DNA of 64,000 nt from an uncultured Bacilli bacterium (GTDB taxonomy: Bacteria > Bacillota_I > Bacilli_A > RF39 > UBA660). Below the pieces are notes generated by a model. It was not told where the DNA came from, ran no database searches, and worked only from the letters and a program-made list of their open reading frames with translations. Location of the stretch: positions 62,001 to 126,000 of the forward strand of contig CAKOSP010000003.1 in NCBI GenBank assembly GCA_934102335.1. The letters are read 5' to 3'. The position numbers and the translations under genes were made by a program. Below, in pieces: positions 54,617 to 63,932 of this stretch. Numbering within the stretch: position 1 is the stretch's first letter; the number at the start of each line of letters is the position of its first letter.

Positions 54617-54982
54617 TTACACAGGAATATTAACTACATATCCTTCATCTTGTTTAATTATTTCAATTTTTACATCATTCAATGTTTTAGAAGAATCTCT
54701 AGGATCTTCTATATTTCCGTTTTCATTACTAGCTAAATAATTGTCTTTTACTAAATCATTGGCATAAATAACTAATTTATTATCATCACCAAAATCATCA
54801 TTATGTTCTTCAGCATATTTTTCGGCCTGTGTTTTCATAAGTTCTATTTTAGCTAAATATGCTTCATTATCTTGATCATAATTAAATGAATGAGAAACAG
54901 CAATTACTCCAGCAAAATATACAATTGTAAATACTACTAAAACTACTAATAATTCTTTTACGGTATATCCTTTATTATTCAT
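54617..54982 (-). CDS. Type IV prepilin-like protein
   Basis: 121 aa. The N-terminus NNKGYTVKELLVVLVVFTIV is a class III signal: cleavage after Gly, Glu at +5, then a hydrophobic helix. The rest is a short globular domain with Asp/Asn-rich loops (EEHNDDFGDDNK) that could bind calcium. No peptidase, ATPase or other pilin genes are nearby, so it is an orphan (pseudo)pilin. Its ATG overlaps the stop of the 326-aa gene by 4 bp (ATGA). Confidence 0.75.
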   Translation of the reverse strand: MNNKGYTVKELLVVLVVFTIVYFAGVIAVSHSFNYDQDNEAYLAKIELMKTQAEKYAEEHNDDFGDDNKLVIYANDLVKDNYLASNENGNIEDPRDSSKTLNDVKIEIIKQDEGYVVNIPV

Positions 54983-55959
54983 TTTATCACCCACTTTGGT
55001 TCATTTTGTGCAACTAACTCTATTTGTTCTAATAATTTATTTTCTAATTCCTTATTTTTATATTCAAATCTAACTTTAATATTTTCCTTTAAAAACTTCA
55101 AAGCAGATACTTTATTAATTCGATACAAATCAACATATTTATTTAATACCAAACCTTCAAATTTCTTTAAATCATTTTTCTTAAACACATATTTATGTTT
55201 TATAAATTTAATAAGTTTTTTATATTCTTTATTATATTTATATACTCTATTTCCATAATCTATGTAAACTAAATAACCATATTGATCCAAATCTTTTTCA
55301 AAAATAAATTTCTGAGCTTGTCTAAAAGATGTAAAACTTCCACTATAAATATAATCTTGTTCTTTATAGGTATCTAATTTATAATCTTCATGAATAATAG
55401 ACTGTTTTTTTAACTTAACCAATAACTCTTCTTTTTCAATATTATAATTCTTATTAAAAATATTTATTAATTCTTCAGTTTTTACTATACCAAAGACATT
55501 TATAATACCCTTTATAAAACTAAGTTTATCATTCCAATTCACAATTACCTTATAATTATTTTTATTTACTGATTTAACCAATTCTTTTTTGATATCAGAA
55601 TATATATAATAAAACTCTCCAGACGACTTAATTTTTTTATATCCCAAATTGTATTTTAATAATAAACTAAATAAACTAAGTTCATTCATTTCTAACAAAC
55701 TAGATTTAAAAATCTTAATTTTAAGTATTTTTTTTAAACTTTTATATTCTTCTTTCGTAAGTTCTTTTACAAAACTATCTAAATAAACACGAATATTTTT
55801 TAAAAATAAATCTATTTTATCTTCTTTTTTTAAATTCTTATAAGAAACTTCATCATTATTTAAAATAGTAAATTCATTTATAATTGAATCAATTTCTTTA
55901 ATCGTTTTACTTTCTAAAAGATTTTTAAACGATTGTTTTCCCATTTTCACCACGTCCAT
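54979..55959 (-). CDS. Hypothetical protein, 326 aa
   Basis: Lys-rich, mostly helical soluble protein with repeated short helices (KIDLFLKNIRVYLDSFVKEL, KKILKIKIFK) and no membrane segment. Starts at ATG 55959 or ATG 55944 (GTGGTG upstream). Overlaps the prepilin gene by 4 bp. Not recognised. Confidence 0.55.
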   Translation of the reverse strand: MDVVKMGKQSFKNLLESKTIKEIDSIINEFTILNNDEVSYKNLKKEDKIDLFLKNIRVYLDSFVKELTKEEYKSLKKILKIKIFKSSLLEMNELSLFSLLLKYNLGYKKIKSSGEFYYIYSDIKKELVKSVNKNNYKVIVNWNDKLSFIKGIINVFGIVKTEELINIFNKNYNIEKEELLVKLKKQSIIHEDYKLDTYKEQDYIYSGSFTSFRQAQKFIFEKDLDQYGYLVYIDYGNRVYKYNKEYKKLIKFIKHKYVFKKNDLKKFEGLVLNKYVDLYRINKVSALKFLKENIKVRFEYKNKELENKLLEQIELVAQNEPKWVIK

Positions 55960-56071
55960 ACAATATTATATAGTATTTTATGCTTTTTTTAAAGTATTTT
56001 CCAAGTAAATTACTAAACATAAATATATAAAATTACACAAAAAAAGAACTATATGTTCTTTTTAAGTTCAA

Positions 56072-56392
56072 TTAACAGCATCTACCATCATAAACATTTG
56101 CACACACATTTTCTTCACAAGAACTAAAACATGGAGTGTATGTATGTCTATAAATATGATGATTAATTATTCTGGTATTACATGGAATAATATGTGGAAC
56201 TTCATAGTTTATATATCTATGGCATACTCTCTCTTGAGGACATTCATGAATTGGATCACAAACCATACCACATTGTGACATTTGCATATCACAACATCCC
56301 ATATCTTTATATCCAAAGTTTTCTTCTTTCATAGATTTTGTACCAGTGGTTTTATCAAAATTCATTGTATTAGTATCAAAATAATTATTCAT
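56072..56392 (-). CDS. CotD-like inner spore coat protein
   Basis: 106 aa rich in His, Cys and Tyr. The middle reads CDPIHECPQERVCHRYINYE then VPHIIPCNTR..NHHIYRHTYTP, the pattern of CotD (VxPHxHP...NHxxxxHxHYxPH). It ends in GRCC. Expected in the mother cell under sigma E or K. AAAGGG precedes ATG 56392. Confidence 0.75.
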   Translation of the reverse strand: MNNYFDTNTMNFDKTTGTKSMKEENFGYKDMGCCDMQMSQCGMVCDPIHECPQERVCHRYINYEVPHIIPCNTRIINHHIYRHTYTPCFSSCEENVCANVYDGRCC

Positions 56393-56468
56393 AATATACA
56401 CACCCTTTCCTAGTGTATATTATTCTAAACTAAATTATGGTGTTAAAAAAAATGCCTATAAAGGCATC

Positions 56469-57062
56469 TTATTTATCATTTATAAAATATTTTTTAGTAT
56501 TATAAAAATACTGACATCCTGAAATTATAGACATTATTGTAGCTATTATTAATAAAAATGTAGCTAAATCAAAATTGATAAGTTCAAAAGGCATGTTATA
56601 AAAAAATGTTAATGTTAAACCGCACATCATACAAACAGTTTTTATTTTACCTGCTATTGAAGCTGCTACAACTTTTCCTTTATTACCAGACATCATTTTA
56701 CATGTATCAACTATTATATCCCTAGTAATTATTATAACGGGAATCACAACCGGTATAAATCTTTCGTACGCTAATATAATCAAAACCCCATTAACTAAGA
56801 TTTTATCTGCTATAGCATCAGTTACTTTACCAAAATCTGTAACCATGTTTCTACTTCTAGCAATATAACCATCTAAAAAGTCCGATACTGAAGCGACTAA
56901 AAATATAATTCCAGCAATTATATATTTTAAACTTACCATGGTGTTACCCACTAAGTATACTGGAAAATTTAAATTAATAGCTTCCCAAGGTACTAATAAT
57001 AAAACCAGTAGTATTATAGCTAAAATTATTCTTGTAACTGTTATTTTATTTGCTAAATTCAT
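56469..57062 (-). CDS. pgsA: Phosphatidylglycerophosphate synthase
   Basis: 197 aa, about five helices. The CDP-alcohol phosphotransferase motif DFLDGYIARSRNMVTDFGKV then TDAIADK (DG-AR-G-D-D) is intact. Makes phosphatidylglycerophosphate from CDP-diacylglycerol and glycerol-3-phosphate. Follows rodZ by 2 bp; the rodZ-pgsA pair is conserved in Bacillus (ymfM-pgsA). Confidence 0.95.
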   Translation of the reverse strand: MNLANKITVTRIILAIILLVLLLVPWEAINLNFPVYLVGNTMVSLKYIIAGIIFLVASVSDFLDGYIARSRNMVTDFGKVTDAIADKILVNGVLIILAYERFIPVVIPVIIITRDIIVDTCKMMSGNKGKVVAASIAGKIKTVCMMCGLTLTFFYNMPFELINFDLATFLLIIATIMSIISGCQYFYNTKKYFINDK

Positions 57063-57064
57063 AA

Positions 57065-57535
57065 TCAGCCCCTATAACTTATAGTAGATGTTACCCTACT
57101 ACCCACTGTAACCTGTTTTACACTCCATAAAACTGCTAAAAATACCAATATTATCGTAAGTACTATTACTAAAACATAATACCATTTACCAAACATTTTT
57201 TCTTTAGTATACGGAGATAAAACTTTATTTTCTTTGCTTAGGCTTTTCTTTTGTAATTCAATTGTTTTTTCTAGTTCTTTTACTGGAATTCTTGATGTAT
57301 ATTCAAAAATATATTCATTAAATTCATCCACTAATTTATCAGCATCTAAACCTAAGTATTTCGCATAATTTGTAATATAGGTTTTAAGCTCCAAAACATC
57401 TTTAAAAGCCCCTATTTTACCATCTTCAATATTTTGTAAAATTAACTCACTTAAACCTAAATCTTTGCTGGCTTCCGATATGCTAACCCCTGACGACTCA
57501 CGTTCTTCACGTAAGGATAAGCCAATCTCGTCCAA
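57065..57535 (-). CDS. rodZ: RodZ-like membrane HTH protein, short form
   Basis: 156 aa: N-terminal HTH of the RodZ type (LREERESSGVSISEASKDLG, IEDGKI), a linker, and one TM helix at about 127-147, then only a few residues. The periplasmic domain of longer RodZ proteins is absent. RodZ links MreB to the wall machinery. TTG 57535 start with AAGGAG 9 bp upstream. Confidence 0.88.
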   Translation of the reverse strand: MDEIGLSLREERESSGVSISEASKDLGLSELILQNIEDGKIGAFKDVLELKTYITNYAKYLGLDADKLVDEFNEYIFEYTSRIPVKELEKTIELQKKSLSKENKVLSPYTKEKMFGKWYYVLVIVLTIILVFLAVLWSVKQVTVGSRVTSTISYRG

Positions 57536-57574
57536 AATAATTCACTCCTTTTAATAGTATATAAATATAACAAA

Positions 57575-57917
57575 AAAATCTTATAAGCCATGTTCTGTAC
57601 TTATTAAAAAATAAGCGGCAAATATTTATCTATAACCGAAATTATCCTTTACTCCGTTTTATTCCTTCGTAAAAGCTCCCCTACCAATTTTGGGTTTCTC
57701 GCTTGCGGGGTTTACCACGTTCCACCTTACTCGTTTCCAAGTAAGCTCGTCTCTTTGGCACTTTTATACCTAATAAAACCATTTAAGGTTTCCTCAGAGC
57801 CGTTAGCTTTCGCTACTCTAGATTATTTTTTCTCTAGACACAAACACTACAAACATCACAGTTTGTGCGAGCATGGACTTTCCTCTGCATATAAGTTATG
57901 CAGCATTTGCCAAGATT
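57575..57917 (-). ncRNA. rnpB: RNase P RNA (bacillus type)
   Basis: About 343 nt. 5' and 3' ends pair (AATCTT with AAGATT, P1). Contains GAGGAAAGTCCATGCTC, the P RNA core signature, GTAAACCCC, the late ACAGAA and a 3' T-run. Directly follows gpsB, as in Bacillus. Processes tRNA 5' ends. It likely shares the gpsB promoter. Confidence 0.95.
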
Positions 57918-58244
57918 TTATTCATTAGATCCGTATACTATCTTTTCTAGTTGAGAAATTCTTTTAAGAAGATCTACATTACTTATTTGTTTTACTGTTT
58001 CTCTTGAAGTAGTTTCAACCTCAGCATTCAATCTTCTTATCTCTTGTTTTAATTTCATATTATCTTCAGTAAGATTTTTTATTTCTTGATCCTTACTTTT
58101 AATAATATTTATGTATTCTGAATAATCTCTAATAACCATATCAAGATATTTATCTACTTCTTGAGGCCTATAACCCCTAGCATCAATCTTAAATTCATGT
58201 TCCAATATCTCTTGAGGAGTTAAATAAATACGTTCATTATACAT
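57918..58244 (-). CDS. gpsB: Cell-cycle protein GpsB (DivIVA-like)
   Basis: 108 aa: DivIVA N-terminal domain (LTPQEILEHEFKIDARGYRP, EVDKYLDMVIRDY), coiled coil (about 40-75) and a short C-terminal trimer region (VDLLKRISQLEKIVYG). Regulates PBP1 movement between septum and sidewall. rnpB follows directly. Confidence 0.93.
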   Translation of the reverse strand: MYNERIYLTPQEILEHEFKIDARGYRPQEVDKYLDMVIRDYSEYINIIKSKDQEIKNLTEDNMKLKQEIRRLNAEVETTSRETVKQISNVDLLKRISQLEKIVYGSNE

Positions 58245-58269
58245 TTAAAACACCTTCCAACTAACAAAA

Positions 58270-58298
58270 ATTATATCAGTTTTGAATTATTTCGTCAA
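58270..58298 (-). promoter_or_regulatory. gpsB-rnpB promoter
   Basis: TTGACG at 58293-58298, 17-bp spacer, TATAAT at 58270-58275. Confidence 0.8.
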
Positions 58299-58377
58299 TA
58301 GCACCCATCCCCTCCTTAATCAGGCATAAATCTATTTTTTCTAATATGTCATTTAATATATAATCAACTCTTAGCAT
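58276..58377 (-). CDS. Possible 33-aa ORF upstream of gpsB
   Basis: ATG 58377 with AGGTGATATT upstream to TGA 58276; product MLRVDYILND..., amphipathic helix-like. Its end coincides with the gpsB promoter, so it may be chance. The rest of 58245-58504 holds only promoters. Confidence 0.3.
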   Translation of the reverse strand: MLRVDYILNDILEKIDLCLIKEGMGAIDEIIQN

Positions 58378-58504
58378 AATATCACCTACTATATTTTATG
58401 CTATTTTTCATATTCTGTGCAGATAAATGACAAATTTAGACATTTTTATTATCAATAAATATCAAAAATTATTTTACATGTGATATAATTAATTTGGTGA
58501 TTAT

Positions 58505-59053
58505 GTGAATTATCCAAACAATATAAAAAAAAATACAATTAAAAAAACAGTCACCTACGGCAACCGTGGAATGAACTTAGAAAGTATTATTAATCAAGCA
58601 AATGAGTATTATATAGAACAAGACTTAGCTATTATTTATAAAAAGCCCACACCTATTGGAATATCAAAATTTGATTATACGACAAAAAAAATTACTGAAG
58701 CTTTTTTTAAAGAACAATCAACATTAGATTATAATGGCATATACAAAGGAAAATATATTGAATTTGACGCTAAAGAAACCAAAAATAAAACATCATTTCC
58801 TTTAAATAATATTCACGAGCATCAAATTAAGCATATGAAAAACATTTTAAATCATGGTGGAATATGCTTTTTAATAATAGCAATTAATGAAAGATTCTAT
58901 ATGTTAAGTGCAAAGAAAATATTTACATTTTTAAAAAATAATGAAAGAAAAAGTATTCCTTATATATATATACAAGAAAATGGCTTTGAAATTACATATA
59001 ATTATTTAAAAGGTTTAGATTATATAAAGGGATTAAAAAGGATGGATGATTAA
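58505..59053 (+). CDS. recU: Holliday junction resolvase RecU
   Basis: 182 aa. YGNRGMNLESIINQANEYY at the start, FDYTTKKITEAFF, then the PD-(D/E)xK core around IYKGKYIEFDAKETKNKTSF (active E..AK) and FPLNNIHEHQ. Cleaves Holliday junctions. GTG 58505 follows GGTGATTAT. Overlaps the PBP start by 1 base, the usual recU-ponA pair. Confidence 0.95.
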   Translation: MNYPNNIKKNTIKKTVTYGNRGMNLESIINQANEYYIEQDLAIIYKKPTPIGISKFDYTTKKITEAFFKEQSTLDYNGIYKGKYIEFDAKETKNKTSFPLNNIHEHQIKHMKNILNHGGICFLIIAINERFYMLSAKKIFTFLKNNERKSIPYIYIQENGFEITYNYLKGLDYIKGLKRMDD

Positions 59054-61575
59054 TGAAAAAAATTGTTAAATCAAAAAAAACAAACGCAAGTGAAAAAAAA
59101 CATCATGGTAAAAACTTTATTTTAAGTGTCATAATGATAATATTAATATCTATAGCATCTTTGGTTTTAGTATTTTCATTTTACATTATAATAACATCAC
59201 CAGATTTTGATAAAGAATTACTATATTCCAAAGAATCAAGTGTAATATACGATATTAACGGTGAAGAATTAGCAAGAATTGGCGTTGATAATCGTAAATT
59301 AGTTACATATGATCAATTACCTCAAGTTTTGGTAGATGCCCTGGTAGCTACTGAAGACTCACGTTTCTTTCAACATAATGGAGTTGATGGAGCAAGATTT
59401 ATGAAAGCATCTTTTGGACAATTACTTGGTAAAAAAGATTCTGGTGGAGCTTCAACTTTAACCATGCAAGTCGTAAAAAACACCTATACTGGTAAGCAAT
59501 CCAAAGGTATAAAAGGAATTGTTCGTAAATTTAAAGACATTTATATGGCTGTCTTTAAAATAGAAAGTTCTTATACAAAAGAAGAAATAATTGAATTTTA
59601 CGTTAATTCTCAATGGTTCACACCTGGTAATTTAAATTATGAAAGTATATCTGGTATAGAACAAGCCTGTGAATACTACTTTGGAAAATCTGTTTCTGAT
59701 TTAACTTTAGCTGAAGCTTCAGTTATGGCAGGAATGTTCCAAAATCCAATTTTATATAATCCATACAAAAATCCCGAAAATGCAAAAAAAAGACAAGATA
59801 CAGTACTTACACTAATGGTAAGACATGGTTATATTACTAAAGAAGAAAAAGAAATTGCTCAAAAAATTCCTATTCAATCACTATTAAAAGCTGATAATCA
59901 AACATCTACAAATATGTATCAAGCTGATATAGATTATATAGTTCAAGAAGTTACAAATAAAACCAAAGTTAATCCATATCAAACAGCAATGCAAATTTAT
60001 TCAACTATCGATCCAAAAGTTCAATCTGTACTTTATAGCTTAGAAAATGGAGAAATTTATAAATTCCCTAACGATTACTTACAAGAAGGAATAGCAATAA
60101 CTAGTGTTGAAAATGGTTCAATAGTTGCTTTATCTGGAGGAAGAAATTATCAAGCTAAAGGTTTAAATCGTGCTACTGATATCAAAAGACAACCAGGATC
60201 TACTGCCAAAGTTATATTTGACTACGGCCCTTATATTGAATATTTAAATGGGTCTACTTACACTCCACTTTTAGATGAACAAACAACTTATTCAAACGGA
60301 ACACCTATTAAAAATGCTGATGGAACATATTATGGTTTAATGACAATGCGTAATGCTTTAATTAATTCCAGAAATATCCCAGCACTAAGAGCTTTCAAAG
60401 CAGTAGAAAACGATAATATTGAAAACATTAAAAACTTTGCCCACAGCTTAGGAATTGATTATGGAAAAGATTTATACGAATCTGCTTCTATTGGTGGATT
60501 TGATGGTGTAAGTCCTTTACAAATGAGTGCTGCATACGCTGCTTTTGCTCGAGGAGGATATTATATTGAACCTTATTCAGTAACCAAAGTAATATATGAA
60601 AACGGCGAAGAAGAAAACTTTAAATATTCCCAAGAACGAGTTATGAGTGAAGAAACAGCTTACATGGTTACAGACATGTTAGTAAGTACAGCAAACTCTG
60701 GTGTTGGTGGTGTTACAATAAGTGGTGCTGATATTGGTGCTAAATCAGGTACAACAACTATTGATAAAGCTAAAATAAGTGATTTAAATATTCCAGCAAG
60801 TTCAATTCAAGATTCTTGGAATATTACCTTCTCTTGTAAATATGCAACTGCTCTTTGGTTAGGTTATGACCGTACTACAAAAGAACATTATTTAACAATC
60901 GCTTTAGCTAATCCTGCAAGAAAAGCAGTTATGAAAGCTGTAGGTACAAGAATATATTCTAAATCCGATGGCAAATTTGGCAAACCTAGTGGAGTTATTG
61001 AAAGTCAAGTTGAACTTGAAACATTCCCTCCTCAACTACCAAGTGAAAACACTCCTTCTAATTTAATAATAACCGAATTATTTAAAGAAGGTACAGAGCC
61101 TACTGAAGTGTCAACAAGATTCTCACAATTAAATAATGTAACAAACGCTAAAGCTGAGGTTAAAAATAATATTATAAATATATCTTGGAATGCAATTGAT
61201 ACTCCAGATGCCATAAATAATAATTACTTATCAAATTTCTTCAATGAGCATTATGAAGAAAGTGCCTCAAAATATTATGAAAAACGTTTAAATTATAACA
61301 GTTCTTATATTGGAACATTAGAATATCAAATATACTTAGATAATAATGGCTCACTTACTCTATTAGGATCTACGGATTCAACAAGTTATAGTTACACAGC
61401 ACCTAATAATGGTGAATATAAACTTGTTATAAAATCAGCATATACAATATTTAAATCTAATATGAGTAGTGGAACAAGTGTTAGTGCAACTGTATCAAAT
61501 AATATAAGCCCTATCACTCCTGGAGATCCAACATTACCTGAACAACCAGATAATAACGAAAATAATGATTTATAA
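59053..61575 (+). CDS. Class A penicillin-binding protein 1A
   Basis: 840 aa bifunctional PBP: TM helix (about 22-48), GT51 glycosyltransferase (EDSRFFQHNGVD with catalytic Glu, about 97), transpeptidase with QPGSTAKV (SxxK, about 383), second motif SRN, third KSGTT (about 560), then a Thr/Ser/Asn-rich and FN3-like C-terminal stretch. Builds and cross-links glycan strands. GpsB nearby regulates such PBPs. Confidence 0.96.
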   Translation: MKKIVKSKKTNASEKKHHGKNFILSVIMIILISIASLVLVFSFYIIITSPDFDKELLYSKESSVIYDINGEELARIGVDNRKLVTYDQLPQVLVDALVATEDSRFFQHNGVDGARFMKASFGQLLGKKDSGGASTLTMQVVKNTYTGKQSKGIKGIVRKFKDIYMAVFKIESSYTKEEIIEFYVNSQWFTPGNLNYESISGIEQACEYYFGKSVSDLTLAEASVMAGMFQNPILYNPYKNPENAKKRQDTVLTLMVRHGYITKEEKEIAQKIPIQSLLKADNQTSTNMYQADIDYIVQEVTNKTKVNPYQTAMQIYSTIDPKVQSVLYSLENGEIYKFPNDYLQEGIAITSVENGSIVALSGGRNYQAKGLNRATDIKRQPGSTAKVIFDYGPYIEYLNGSTYTPLLDEQTTYSNGTPIKNADGTYYGLMTMRNALINSRNIPALRAFKAVENDNIENIKNFAHSLGIDYGKDLYESASIGGFDGVSPLQMSAAYAAFARGGYYIEPYSVTKVIYENGEEENFKYSQERVMSEETAYMVTDMLVSTANSGVGGVTISGADIGAKSGTTTIDKAKISDLNIPASSIQDSWNITFSCKYATALWLGYDRTTKEHYLTIALANPARKAVMKAVGTRIYSKSDGKFGKPSGVIESQVELETFPPQLPSENTPSNLIITELFKEGTEPTEVSTRFSQLNNVTNAKAEVKNNIINISWNAIDTPDAINNNYLSNFFNEHYEESASKYYEKRLNYNSSYIGTLEYQIYLDNNGSLTLLGSTDSTSYSYTAPNNGEYKLVIKSAYTIFKSNMSSGTSVSATVSNNISPITPGDPTLPEQPDNNENNDL

Positions 61576-61578
61576 AAA

Positions 61579-61613
61579 CTAAAAAAGTTAATTGATTATC
61601 AATTAACTTTTTG
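61579..61613. terminator. Bidirectional terminator between PBP and nth
   Basis: AAAAAGTTAATTGA-TTA-TCAATTAACTTTTT, perfect 14-bp stem; serves both convergent genes. Confidence 0.85.
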
Positions 61614-62226
61614 TTTTGTTACAAAATCCCTCAAAAGGACACTCACTACACTTTGGACCTCTTGATTTACAAATATATCTTCCAAATAAAATCATCTGAT
61701 CATTAACTTTATTCCATGTGTCTTTATTAAAATATTTGCATAACTTCTTTTCAATTTTTAAAACGTCATCTGTTTCTTTAGCTATACCAAATATTTTAGA
61801 GATTCTGCTAACATGAGTATCAACAGCAAAAGATGGAACATTATATAAATTTGCCAAAACCACATTTGTAGTCTTCCTCCCTACTCCAGGTAAGGTTTCT
61901 AAATAATTTCTATCATTTGGCACAATTCCATTACAATCTTCAGTAAGTCTTTCTGCTATTTGTTTTACAAATACGGATTTTTTTTGATACATACCAACCG
62001 GCTTTATTATTTTTTTTATATCTGTAAGTGGAGCATCCTCCAATTTAAAAATATCATATTTAGAAAATAAAATCGGTGTAATCATATTAACTCTTTTATC
62101 TGTAGATTGAGCGGATAACATTGTGGCAATTAAAAGTTCATAATCTTTATTATATATTAATTCACATTTAGGATTAGGAAATAATGTATTTAACCCATCT
62201 AAAATAAAATCTCTATTCATTATCAT
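61603..62226 (-). CDS. nth: Endonuclease III
   Basis: 207 aa. HhH with catalytic Lys in LPGVGRKTTNVVL (about 118), Asp in FAVDTHVSR, and the 4Fe-4S cluster cysteines CKSRGPKCSECPFEGFC at the end. Removes oxidised pyrimidines. Start within the last codons of dnaD (14-bp overlap); dnaD-nth is conserved. Confidence 0.95.
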   Translation of the reverse strand: MIMNRDFILDGLNTLFPNPKCELIYNKDYELLIATMLSAQSTDKRVNMITPILFSKYDIFKLEDAPLTDIKKIIKPVGMYQKKSVFVKQIAERLTEDCNGIVPNDRNYLETLPGVGRKTTNVVLANLYNVPSFAVDTHVSRISKIFGIAKETDDVLKIEKKLCKYFNKDTWNKVNDQMILFGRYICKSRGPKCSECPFEGFCNKTKS

Positions 62227-62845
62227 CCAACCAATTATAATTTAAAATTTTAGTTTCACATAAAGTGCTTTCTGTATCATTATTATTTCTTAAATGATTG
62301 GTTACATCATTCATTGATTTAAAGCCTTTTTTATGCCACTCAAACAAAACTTTATCAATATATCTTAAAGAAGGTACCCCATTATAAGAAGCTTCATTTA
62401 AAGCCCCTAAAATAAGTTCTTCTGAGAATCCCTTTTCAATCCAAGCTTTAATAACTTCATAATCCATTTCTGACAAAGTTCTTCCAAAAGATTCTTCAAA
62501 CAAAGAAAATATATCTTTTTTATTTTGTTCTTTAATTTTAATTTTACTATCCTCAACTATTCCATTATAATAATTATCCAAATTAATATGTTCAATTACT
62601 TTACCAAAATTATTAGCAGAAGCATCAACACTAATTAAATTTTTTTCCAATAGTTTGCTAAAAGCTTCTAATACTACAGATTCATCCATTTTTAAAGTTT
62701 TAGCTATTGAAGGTACATCAAATATAGCATCAAAAGAATTATCAAAATAAAGTAAAACTAAAAACTCTTCTAATGATAACTTTCTTTTTAAAGCTTCTTT
62801 AATAAATATAGATTCCACTACTAGTTTTTTATTATCTTTATTCAT
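62213..62845 (-). CDS. dnaD: Replication initiation protein DnaD
   Basis: 210 aa: N-terminal winged helix (LSLEEFLVLLYFDNSFD, PSIAKTLKMDESVVLEAFS) and C-terminal DnaB_2 segment with YIDKVLFEWHKKGFKSMND, the DNA-binding YxxxIxxxW motif. Works with DnaB and DnaI in restart and initiation. Overlaps the cca gene by 8 bp. Confidence 0.93.
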   Translation of the reverse strand: MNKDNKKLVVESIFIKEALKRKLSLEEFLVLLYFDNSFDAIFDVPSIAKTLKMDESVVLEAFSKLLEKNLISVDASANNFGKVIEHINLDNYYNGIVEDSKIKIKEQNKKDIFSLFEESFGRTLSEMDYEVIKAWIEKGFSEELILGALNEASYNGVPSLRYIDKVLFEWHKKGFKSMNDVTNHLRNNNDTESTLCETKILNYNWLDDNE

Positions 62846-63932
62846 CTTGCCACATTCCTTTATTTTGTTTTAAATAATTAATTATATTTTTTTTGTCATT
62901 TTTTAACTCATGATTTAAAATTTTATCTATTAGATTTTGTCTTATAACTCCAATTTTTTTTGAAGGTTTAATTCCAAGCACATTAATTATATCACAAGTT
63001 AATATATTTAAATCCTTTTCATTTTTTATTGACATTTTTTTATAAATTTTATTAACATCTTTCTTAGTTATTCCTAAATATTCAGATGCTACACTATTTA
63101 AATAAAGTCCATATTTAAATAATGTCTTTTCATTAATATTTCCAAATTCAATTAACTCTCTGAGCTTTATAATATAATTTTTTTCTACTTTTGTAAATGG
63201 TATTTTATTAGTTTCAATTTGAGCCCACATCATATTTATATCACTACACTTAATAAGTACATCATAATCTAAACCTAAATATTTATTAAGATTTAATTTT
63301 TTAATCAATTCCATACCCTTTTTACAGTTATCACAAAGCAAAATTTTATTTATTTCTTCTTTAATTCTTTGTCCACTTAAATTTTCCACTAAATAAGGAT
63401 TATTTTTTATAACTTGAAGTAATTCATTATCAATATCAAAATCTAACAAAGCGCTAAATCTAATTGCCCTAAGTATTCTTAAAGGATCTTCTTGAAGTTT
63501 ACTTTGGACATCACCAATAATTTTAATTTTCCTATTTTCAATATCTTTTATCCCATTTAATGGATCAATAATCTTTTCTTTTTCATTCATGCACAAAGCA
63601 TTGATTGTAAAATCTCGCCTTTTTAAATCTTCTAATAAATTATTTATATAAATCAATTCTACTGGTTTTCGATTTTCATATTTAATTTCTTTACGATAAG
63701 TTGTAATATCAATGTTATATTGCTTAATTTTTAAGTTAAAGCCTCCATAACTATTAGAGTTGGTATTACTAGGAAAAATTTTATGTAAAACCTTTGGCAA
63801 GGCATTAGTGCATATATCAACATCACAAGTCTTTTTACCTAAAAGATAGTCTCTAACGTAACCACCAACTAAATAAGCTTCATAACCTTCATTCTGAATT
63901 TTTAAAAGTACATTTTTAATTATTTTATCCAT
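62838..63932 (-). CDS. cca: CCA tRNA nucleotidyltransferase
   Basis: 364 aa class II enzyme: VGGYVRDYLLGKKTCDVDIC (metal-binding DxD), RRDFTINALCMN, and PLRILRAIRFSALLDFDID. Adds CCA to tRNA 3' ends. The encoded CCA of tRNA-Ala suggests mainly a repair role here. First gene of cca-dnaD-nth; promoter region 63933-64000 is at the window edge and nothing else is seen there. Confidence 0.94.
   Translation of the reverse strand: MDKIIKNVLLKIQNEGYEAYLVGGYVRDYLLGKKTCDVDICTNALPKVLHKIFPSNTNSNSYGGFNLKIKQYNIDITTYRKEIKYENRKPVELIYINNLLEDLKRRDFTINALCMNEKEKIIDPLNGIKDIENRKIKIIGDVQSKLQEDPLRILRAIRFSALLDFDIDNELLQVIKNNPYLVENLSGQRIKEEINKILLCDNCKKGMELIKKLNLNKYLGLDYDVLIKCSDINMMWAQIETNKIPFTKVEKNYIIKLRELIEFGNINEKTLFKYGLYLNSVASEYLGITKKDVNKIYKKMSIKNEKDLNILTCDIINVLGIKPSKKIGVIRQNLIDKILNHELKNDKKNIINYLKQNKGMWQDE

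Noticed and set aside
58276..58377. 33-aa ORF as a certain gene
   Set aside because: Its 3' end overlaps the gpsB promoter exactly; listed only as possible.
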